Below, piece after piece: positions 55,791 through 64,000 of a stretch of 64,000 bases of DNA. The stretch's first letter is position 1. Each line of letters starts with the position of its first letter. Both the position numbers and the translations under genes were made by a program. The stretch covers positions 21,572,001 through 21,636,000 of the forward strand of contig OX621242.1 in the NCBI GenBank assembly GCA_951640165.1. The letters run 5' to 3'. The stretch comes from Pseudoips prasinana (lineage: Eukaryota; Arthropoda; Insecta; Lepidoptera; Nolidae). The notes under the pieces are model-generated. The model did not search any database, was not told the origin of the DNA, and saw only the letters and a list, made by a program, of their open reading frames with translations.

Positions 55791-56075
55791 CATGTCCATA
55801 ATCACAACATACACATCTAATCAGATATGTTTAGTTTAAAATAATTAGCAAACATAGACTACAGGCTACAGACTACAGGTTCGTCGCCGAACGAGTCGTA
55901 GGTGGTTTAAACTACGGATGTTCGTCGCAGGTAGGGCATTATGGAACGCTAGTTTTGCATCGGTATCGGTAGCTGAATTACGGATGGTAACGTTGGTCCA
56001 ATGACGGATCGTAAAATAAAGGAACCGGGCATAAATCAGTCCGTCCGTCAGTTTTTTTTAATGTTGCTTGCTTCA

Positions 56076-56402
56076 CTGCGTCGTTGGTCCAGCGGTAGCG
56101 CCGCAAATAATGGGGTCCTGGGTTCAAAGTGATTTTGGTATTTAGTTGTTAACAGTTTCTCAGTATCCGTACCCGGATTTTAGGAGATGGCAGTATTTAC
56201 AACGCCGGAGAGCACGTAAACACGTCGGCCCTGTACCTGACTCCTTCTTCTTGACTTCTTCTAGTCGTATCGCTAGTGGTCTCATCGGATCATGATTGCT
56301 GGAATAGAAAGTGCGCCTGTTTGCGCAAAACTTGTGCACTATAATAAATATGTTGTGCGCAGATGGCTAGTCTCCATTCAGATTGGCCGCTGTGGCCAAA
56401 AT
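56076..56402 (+). mobile_element. tRNA-derived SINE, family D
   Basis: Head GTCGTTGGTCCAGCGGTAGC with A-box form, then GGTCCTGGGTTCAAAG as B box. The body shares GAGAGCACGTAAACACGTCG, CCCTGTACCTGACTCC and CAGATGGCTAGTCTCCATTC with 3660-4020. Confidence 0.7.
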
Positions 56403-57137
56403 TCAACTACGAGAGCATTAATTTTATTTGCTTGTAATTTTTTTGTGGCAAAGCTTATTTCTGAAATTATGCGTAACTGAGATTTAAATTGTCAATATTC
56501 TTGCAATTTGGAAGTAGAGTTTTAATCGCAAAAATGAACTATAACATTCGTTTTGCTTTTCGATCGTCATTTATTATGTCGTAAAAGAAAGTGGACGAAA
56601 CGTGGCTTCTTAACAAAAGAATCATAACTCTCAGGTAATTAAGTCTCTGTTACTCCATTAACTGAATCAATCTATGTCAGAATTCGGACATAATAATAGG
56701 TGGTTGGAGAATCGCCAGTAGACCGAGACTGGAATATGCGAAAATGTTTATGTTCCTAATAATATAAATAGGGTACTTATTATATCTTGAGCAAAGCCGT
56801 TTTATCTTTGCACTTTCGGAATCTAGGTAAATAGGTGCCTACTGAATCTGTCGATTCAATGGCTCGGAAAATGGATGTTTATACAGTTTTTGTGAATAGA
56901 TTTTTGCGGCTCTGTCTAAATCCTATAAAGGTTCCCATCTATGCTATGTTTATGTCTGTCCTAGCTTTACAAAGATGTATTAAAAAATATAAACTTATAT
57001 TATACCTGTCAGTTTAGGTCAGTAGATTAGTTAACAGTTGTTTAGGCTGGTCACAGTTCTGGCTTGACCAACTCTTTATGAGGTTTATGGTTTGAACAAC
57101 ACTGCTCTTGACACCTACGTTCTTGTACGAATAAGAA
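56403..57137. other. Intergenic DNA, nothing recognised
   Basis: AT-rich. The open frame 56835-57017 shows no motif and opens only at a non-ATG codon. Confidence 0.4.
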
Positions 57138-57236
57138 ATATGAAAGCCATTTCACAATAGCGGAAAATTAAATCATACGAATTTGCCAAATATTTTATAC
57201 ATTTGGCAAATTCATATTGTGAAACGGCTTTCATAT
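57138..57236. repeat. Hairpin with a one-sided insert
   Basis: ATATGAAAGCCATTTCACAAT and its inverse at 57216-57236 form the outer stem with one mismatch. GAATTTGCCAAAT and ATTTGGCAAATTC form the inner stem. The left side carries about 20 extra bases. Confidence 0.6.
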
Positions 57237-57246
57237 ATCTTAAACA

Positions 57247-57565
57247 ATAATATGCTATGGCATGATACCAGAAATATTGAGATCCGCTGGCAAACCAAAG
57301 TAACCGACATAGGTCAAAGAATGGCCTAGCTGAAGTGGCAGTGAGCAGGGCACATAGCTCTTAAAACCGACAGCCGTTGGGGTAGAACGGTTCTCGAGTG
57401 GCGGAAGAAGCGTGGGTAGGCCGCTACAAAATTGACCGATGATCTTGGGAGGGTCGCTGGAATTCGCTGGATGCGGATAGCGCAAAACCGCCAAAAGATC
57501 TTTGGGGGAAACTTTTGTATAGCAATGGGCGTATTTCGGCTGATAAGATGATGATGATGAAGCCA
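57247..57565 (+). mobile_element. RTE LINE 3' fragment with (ATG)n tail
   Basis: Plus-strand remains of the RTE C-terminus: RWQTKVTDIGQRMA, LKWQWAGH, WGRTVLEWRKK and TDDLGRVAGIRWM are readable with a stop and frame changes. The end is ATGATGATGATGA at 57547-57559. Same region as 11497-11828. Confidence 0.75.
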
Positions 57566-57717
57566 AGGCAGCCAGTCTCTATGGAGACAAGGCACCTGGG
57601 TAAGTCTTATTATAGTGCACAAGTGTATAAACAAATACACTCTTATCATCTGATGGGATGGGCAAGCTGACTCAAACGAAGAGTGGTCAGATGTAGCACT
57701 AATAGCTTTACGTACTT

Positions 57718-57739
57718 CCCCCCCCCTCCCCCCCCCCCC
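57718..57739. repeat. Poly(C) tract
   Basis: 22 bases, all C except one T at 57727. Confidence 0.9.
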
Positions 57740-57810
57740 AAGGCATAGGAATGCAACACCGCTTACTTCAAATTACATGACAGCAACATTCCACTTGATC
57801 TGTATTGTCT

Positions 57811-57965
57811 GCACGTGTGGCGCAGCTGTTAAGATAGTCGCCAATTCGGGTCGCGGGTTCGATTCCCGCGCAGGACAATTATTTTGTAACCCATAAATAC
57901 ATACATAAATTCATATAATATAATACATATATATACATTAATAAATATAAACCCTGCGACATTGG
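57811..57965 (+). mobile_element. SINE family C
   Basis: GCACGTGTGGCGCAGCTGTT, B box GGTTCGATTCCCGC, TTTGTAACCCATAAATAC and a TA-rich body ending in ACCCTGCGACATTGGG. Confidence 0.75.
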
Positions 57966-58553
57966 GATTAACTTATAGCGCGGGCGTAGTCTTTTAAAAA
58001 AACATAATCAAATAATACTTTCTGAAACACGAAAGTACTATTTACAACAAATAGCAGTTGAGTAACCAATATTAAACCGTGCCGAAACAAACTGATGTAC
58101 ATTAAATGTACTTACATAATAACGTGGAATGAGTTTGCTCACAAATGATATTCATGTGCTCATGAGGCAGCCACTTTGTACGCATATGACAATCTGGTAT
58201 AATGATAATTTATATTATGTACATAATACCTACCGCTGTCGAACATATTAAATACATATTTCAATTAGTATCCCTTTCAGCTAGGCGGTAAACCAGACAT
58301 AGTACATACGAGCAAATTTAATTAACTTACCTTCAATATTAAATGATGAAATTGGAGGTAAAAGATACAAAACTCATAAATACGGTTGCCTTTCACGGAA
58401 ATATTTCATACGGTAAAATTGGGATATTTTTATAGATTTACCAACATTGATTAATTTTTATGTAGTTTTATGTTCGCACAGATTGAATACTGTATTGTAG
58501 AAGCATACTGATGTCGTGCTTATGCAGATTAGAACCTAACTGGCTTGACATTA
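57966..58553. other. Intergenic DNA, nothing recognised
   Basis: AT-rich; no coding frame. Confidence 0.4.
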
Positions 58554-58554
58554 A

Positions 58555-58832
58555 TCTATATATCTATATATATATAAATCAATGCCACTTTTCGTTGTAA
58601 TGTTATAACTCAACAACGCCTTTACCGATTTGGCTAATTTTGGTCTTGAACTATTCGTGGAACTCCAGGGAAGGTTTGTACGTAGAGAAAAATATTTAAA
58701 AAAGTCTTGAAAACGTGTAAAATCAACATCTTTTAGCAATTTAAAATATTTTTATGTTTGAATAAATGAACTTAATAATCATTTTTTTATTACTATGCCT
58801 TATACGTTGCGAATCACGTACGAAGCCACTAG
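58555..58832 (+). mobile_element. Non-autonomous Helitron-like element, 278 bp
   Basis: A|TCTATATATCTATATATAT at the start and ACGAAGCCACTAG|T at the end. The interior has TTGGCTAATTTTGGTCTTGA and GTGGAACTCCAGGGAAGGTT, typical of a second common moth Helitron family. No coding capacity; unrelated in body to the TCACACTAAT family. Confidence 0.7.
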
Positions 58833-58912
58833 TAATTAATAGATGATCTTAATAAATCCGTATATGTCCAATTTAATATATGTACCAATAGTAAAGTCTA
58901 GTCTATTGTTCT

Positions 58913-59072
58913 ACTGATTGGTGACCCTTACTGTTAAGCCAGAGGTTGTGGGTTCGATCCCCACTCAAGACAAATTTTTGTATGTATTAAGAAATATTTA
59001 AGTATGTTTATTAATTGTCTGGTTGCCGTAGTAGGCTCTCCCTAGTTTGGGATTACATGGCAGTATGTTAGT
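58913..59072 (+). mobile_element. SINE family A, diverged
   Basis: GTTGTGGGTTCGATCCCCAC as B box, short body, and TAGTTTGGGATTACATGGC near the end. The first part of the tRNA-like head is changed beyond clear recognition. Confidence 0.6.
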
Positions 59073-59075
59073 TGT

Positions 59076-59605
59076 CTATTCTTATTTATTTATAAATGCA
59101 GCGTTAACTACCTGGCTCGACATTTTTAATTAAAAGATACATCTTGACAAATTGGTCTATGTTCAATTTAACAAAATTAAATGCAATAAAAGTAAATGCA
59201 ATGTTACTAGGTCATTCTGGAATCAGCAACACACAATGAAGACATTAGTCAAAAATTATCAAGACTTTAATTGGAAGACACATTTCTTGCGCACAATAAT
59301 ATAAAAAATATAACAAATGTCGAAACTACTGTATTATATACTATATATCTTACTAAGAATATATGGAGTGTGCTCTCCATTACTGGCTGTTATTATGAGG
59401 TAACAGTAAGTAGACTACAATAGAGCCTATGTACTACAAAAAGTGTATTAGAGGAGAGCAGCCCGATGATACGTGCTAACCAGTGCTTTACAATCTTGGT
59501 TCGTTGCCGCTACCGTCTCTTTATATTTACTTTATGCAAAGACCAGAACCTATTTAAAACAGCAAATTAAGTAACTTCGATAAATTGGCGAGTTCCGCAC
59601 TGGTT
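59076..59605. other. Intergenic DNA, nothing recognised
   Basis: AT-rich; no gene or named repeat. Confidence 0.4.
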
Positions 59606-59607
59606 TG

Positions 59608-59732
59608 TACACACGGCTACATGTAAAGCTATAAACTTCCAATATAAGCTGACCTGCCATTGTATGGAAATCCTATACAACGCGAAATCAGCTTATACTG
59701 GAAATGTATAGCATGTTATGTAGCCGTGTGTA
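59608..59732. repeat. MITE-like inverted repeat, 125 bp
   Basis: The ends TACACACGGCTACAT and, inverted, TACACACGGCTACAT are identical. The arms then differ for a few bases and pair again at CAATATAAGCTGA/TCAGCTTATACTG. Arm length is about 46 bp. Confidence 0.7.
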
Positions 59733-62700
59733 TTAAATAACGCTCCTAAACTAGCCAAATACAATAAAATTTTCTTGGCCATGAGTACGAGTTCATATTT
59801 ACCCTTATGTTAGCACTTATGTTAAATAATTCATAATTTTAAAGACAAAACTACTAAAAAGATTTTTGTAACGTTAAATTTTTGGGAATGAAATTATAAT
59901 TATACAGAATCTCAGCCTATCACTTACTTCATTCAAATATTGAAATGCAAAGCTCAGATCAAGCAATACGAATCCTAACAGCGCGTAGCTAAAATAATAT
60001 TAACGTCAGGTTTGCTGATACCGCAAATCCTATAAGCATCCATAAGTAGGGATATTACAATACTTTGGATATTGAGCAGCAAGACTCAATTTCCACCTGA
60101 CTACACTGGCGGTTCTCCAAATTCTTTCCACTCGTATCCAAAAGTGAGTCTACAATGTATGTCGGACATTATTAAAGCTCACATACACGACATAGATTTA
60201 TGAATGCCTCTCAAAATGTATTACATACCCAACTGAGAATTATGGAAGGAATGTATACGCTTACGCTTAGAAGTACAGGTGAACACGGGTAACATATTCA
60301 ACTGTATTTGCTGACTTCCTTCAGAAGCCAAGCGATATAGAGAGAAGGCTCTAACACGTAAAGTCACTATCTCTTATTTGCTCTCTTGGGTTTCCAGTTA
60401 ACTATTAAATGTAAGTGTGCGCAGGTCTTTTTAGACTGTCTTTTCACAGGTATCATTATATATTCACTGTAGATGCTTTAGCATAGGTAAAATTTTGCAT
60501 CACTTTGCTACATGATTTCTTCAACTGTCCCCCTGTCGTTGAAATTGTAAAATATGATCACCCTCTTTAATGTATTGGAAGTCATTATGAATCTACATCG
60601 GTGTAAACTGGAAAGGCTTGGGTTTTTATTAACTACTCGGGATTTCTTCAATTTAAGTGTCTTTTTTATGTGTCTGTCATTCGGCCCTTTCATTCGAGTT
60701 GACTCTTATTTATCACTGTGACAGGACACTAGTTAGCCGTTTAAATATGGCAGCTCTTATTGTGAGAGAATTTATTGGGGGTAGGGAATTTAAGCAATCC
60801 AACCAGGGATTGATATATGTTAAAAGACGGTAAGGTAGTCCAGTACAGCTTACTATGTTACCGACTGTACAAAGACAGGCATTTCTACTAAAATTCTCCT
60901 AACTTTTAAATTCTTTTCACCGACACGTTTGTATTAGTTTCTCGTAATTCCGTTTGTGAATATCTGTTTAGGTTTAAGTAGTTCACGTGCCTTGATTTAC
61001 TTCACGGAAAATGAAAGGAGAATTTCCATCAAAGCTAAGTTACTACAAAGATCTTTGTGATAATACTCGCTTCGGGTTCTTCATCTCGAAACTCTCTTTT
61101 TATTTTGATGTATAAAAATAAACAGCTTAGTGTTTCAAGCAATTTTACAAAAATCTATTACCCTCTAATGTATGTTGGTTTAGTCCGTTAAATTGAAATT
61201 TTACCCCTAATAACTTAATTTTATGGATACAAAAAGAAAATTAATAATCTCATCAAATACGATTAAATTTTCGCTTTCTAGGGTATTCGGTACCACAAAT
61301 ATAATCAAAATAACCCATGAAATGTGTTTATAAATTTGGTCGTACTTTACAAACTAAATAATGAATAGGCTTATTGAGTTGTTGTTGTTTGAGTAAGTTG
61401 AAAATACCTATGATTATATGACTGCTGTAATTATTATGACAAATGTAATTTAAAAACACCGACGAAACGGATAATATAAAACCTGAACAATTTCAACTGA
61501 GCGTTTTGGCAAATCTTATATCTAATTTTTAAAAAGATTCGAATAGGCCAAGTTCACTATTCATCGGCCGCTCTAATATTTGCTTTTTAATGATAAAAAT
61601 CCAACCAAATTGAACACGCCTCTGTGGATTCCATTTCTCCCTTATTAAAAGTTATTTAGGTTTTTGTATCGTTAAAATCCGTAAACGATTTTTTGTGAAG
61701 GATCATTACTTTGATATGTTGGCAAGTCGACACTTTATGATTTTTGCAACGATACTAAAATGTTTATTATATTAATTAATTTGCAATAAGTTTGAGTAAG
61801 CAATATTTAAAAATAATTATCTTTTTAGTAGTATAAGTATAAATGCAATGCAAACAATGTTGTGTCAGATAGACGAAAGGACGAGTGGAGTAATCGAGAG
61901 ACATACGGCTTTTACTTTTACGGATTGCAAAAGTGCCCCGTTTTTAGTTCCGGTGACAACAAATTTTCCAAGTAAATCGAAACGTGTTAACTTAAATTAG
62001 ATTTCGCACCATAAGGATCAAAACCTATTCCACTAGAGTAACCGAAACCACAAGACTAAACGACATCCAATTGGTTTAAATAGGAGGTTACATCTCAATA
62101 AATGTTTATGGCCCTTAAGATTTCAAGGTCCGTATTGAGTATTGAATGCCTTTAACACCGACGTTAACCAACTGTGACCTTTGTACAAATATCTATTAAA
62201 ACCAAATTACTTTTCAATATCAATGTATATAGAATATAATGTTTTACACGTGGATCAATATTATGTTTTGAGGTGGTTGTGATGTCATCTACCTAAGTAT
62301 TTTGCTTGATGACATCTGACATCAGTCCAATTTATTCATTCTACATTTTTAACATACGTTTAACATATTCTATATTTAGGTTTTTCTTGAATCTGCATTT
62401 TAGGGTCTTTTGAAGGCCGATATTTATTAGATCTCCACTTTAGATGCTTTAGCATAGGTACAAATTTCTCAATTTGTGTCAGTTTCTTCAACTACTACTG
62501 GTATTTATAAGTTTTAAATATGATCATCTTCGTTCAATGATGTCTCTGAGATCAATGCGATTAAAACCGGGAGTGATCAGAGACTGGTGAGAGCTCATTT
62601 AACCTTCATGACAAACTTCAGAGGTCCCGAACAATTAAGTCTATGCTCTGACCTTTACCTATCCCCATCCAAAACCCCGAACCCTTTCAGTTCGTACTGC

Positions 62701-62925
62701 AAAACCATTTCGATGCCGAGTACACTGCGAGAAGTTCTACTATAAATTGTATACGACAACGCAGCCACCTGTCAGGTCAACGTAGGTCCCAAATCTCGAC
62801 AATAACGAACATTTAACCGAAGACACCCCGGATGTCAGCCCACTTTCAAATGTTTCATGGTTTCTCATCGTGAGTGTAAGTAGATGTTGAGTCTGTTTTT
62901 CAATTATCGTTTATATAATAATAAT
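59733..62925. other. Intergenic DNA with one internal repeat pair
   Basis: About 3.2 kb without a recognised TE or supported gene. AGATGCTTTAGCATAGGTA occurs at about 60471 and again at about 62443, each followed by loosely similar DNA (TTTCTTCAACT and ATATGATCA blocks). The minus-strand frame 60508-60693 overlaps the first copy but is not conserved in the second. Confidence 0.45.
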
Positions 62926-62928
62926 ATC

Positions 62929-63164
62929 TCGGGACAATGTCACACAGATCATCCTAGCCCCAAACTAAGCAAAGCTTGTACTATGGGTACCAGGCGACGA
63001 TATACATACTTATATAGATAGATAAATACTTATATACATAGAAAACATCCATGACTCAGAAACAAAGATTGGTGCTCATCACACAAATATTTGCACTTAC
63101 CGGGATTCGAACCCAGGACCACCAGCTTCGTAGGCAGGAGCACTACCAACTAGGCTACGGTGAC
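62929..63164 (-). mobile_element. tRNA-derived SINE, family B
   Basis: The minus strand starts CACCGTAGCCTAGTTGGTAG, with B box GGTTCGAATCCCGG, and ends in a (TTA)n run. Nearly the same as 9063-9300 throughout. Confidence 0.8.
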
Positions 63165-63546
63165 TAATCGGTCAATGACACGAAAACTATACAAATGGAA
63201 GCCGGTATATTGTATTCATTTCTGAAGTTTAAATTAGCTGAAAGTTCAAAGTGAACCAATCACGTAGAACGTGATTGTCCTGGCGGTGCGCCAGTTTTCA
63301 AATAGGTACAATTTTACTAAAGCCAAGACCAACTACAAAAGAATCATGAACGATCTCTTGGGTGAAGTTCTCACTAAGAGGTGAACCCGGTAGTTAAGTA
63401 GCTCTCACTAAGAAGTAGTAATTTGGTGCAAGTGTTTATGAAAAAAGAAACATGAGGTGTCGTAGGGCGTGAACTAATTTGTCGGAACTAAAGATCTTGT
63501 TGGGTTTTTCATAAGAACTGCGTTAGAAACAAATGCAGTGTTAATA
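63165..63546. other. Intergenic DNA, nothing recognised
   Basis: No coding frame. A short direct repeat, TCACTAAGA.G, occurs at 63371 and 63407. Confidence 0.4.
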
Positions 63547-63772
63547 TCCTGGGACATAATTCCCACTCGGCCATCTGTTCTCAAACTATGCAGAGCATGT
63601 AACAGCAGCAGATAACTGATATACTACCTATACTACTTTTCTTTTGTAAATACATACTTATATAGATAAATACACTCAGGACAAACAGACATGTTCAAGC
63701 AGACAAATATCTGCCTTGGGTGGGAATCTAACCCTCGACCTCCGGATTGAAAAGCAAGCATTTGCCTACCAC
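63547..63772 (-). mobile_element. SINE family A
   Basis: The minus strand shows the head GTGGTAGGCAAATGCTTGC, a decayed B box (GGTTAGATTCCCACC), the body with GTCTGTTTGTCCTGAG, and the 3' block GTTTGAGAACAGATGGCCG. Confidence 0.7.
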
Positions 63773-64000
63773 AAATTCAAAGTCGTTGAATTTCGTTGGT
63801 ACTCGTAGATAGGAAAGCTCCTGAAGTATTCCATAGTATATACGAGTAACACGTTGTATTATAATAATTTCGATTCGTGAATTATTATATCCACTCTATT
63901 TTTGTGTTTTCTTTCTTCATCATAAACAGTTTGTTACCTACTTCCTAGTCGGTTAGTGGAACAAGTCATTTTTTATTGTCCTCGAAGGAAAAACAAATCC

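Overview
The window looks like a piece of a lepidopteran (moth or butterfly) nuclear genome. The evidence is AT-rich DNA, a dense mix of tRNA-derived SINEs, short Helitron-like elements with A|TC...CTAG|T ends, RTE, Jockey, CR1-like and I-like LINE remains, and Tc1/mariner elements. I see no complete host gene. All long open frames belong to transposable elements. There are two weak candidates for host exons, both on the minus strand (7852-8046 and 28991-29234), and one CpG-rich promoter-like patch (10540-10830).

Layout. 1-340 resembles a LINE 3' tail. 1.8-2.9 kb holds a Bm1-like repeat, a Helitron-like element and a SINE. 3.6-10.4 kb is intergenic DNA with SINEs, a MITE and two copies of one moth repeat. 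10.88-15.10 kb is bounded by a 42-bp inverted repeat and contains a dead RTE LINE, itself split by a SINE. 15.71-17.21 kb is a SINE split by an intact mariner. 18.9-21.9 kb has repeats, a 254-bp foldback and a 5'-truncated CR1/Jockey-like LINE. 22.1-23.95 kb has Helitron-like copies. 24-30 kb is the most repeat-poor stretch. 30.01-31.30 kb is a second, almost identical mariner. 31.54-34.01 kb is a complete D,D41D transposon with about 0.5-kb terminal inverted repeats. 34.1-36.7 kb has a 62-bp-arm hairpin, Helitron-like copies and a LINE tail. 36.7-41.5 kb has Helitron-type tandem repeats hit by a long-ORF Jockey LINE. 42.06-46.93 kb is a 4.8-kb unit with perfect inverted ends and long (TA)n tracts, containing a decayed I-like LINE. 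47-64 kb is intergenic DNA with scattered SINEs, Helitron-like copies, hairpins and an RTE tail.

How the parts relate. The window is a record of nested insertions rather than a pathway. The two mariner copies differ at only two synonymous sites and both keep D,D34D and matching TIRs, so they moved recently and either could supply transposase. The D,D41D element is also complete and may be autonomous. The Jockey ORF2 is long and stop-free but 5'-truncated. The RTE, I-like and CR1-like copies carry stops, frameshifts or lost catalytic residues. SINEs and Helitron-like copies depend on machinery encoded elsewhere.

Limits. Everything was read by eye. Family names rest on remembered motifs, boundaries of old repeats are approximate, and no searches were run.
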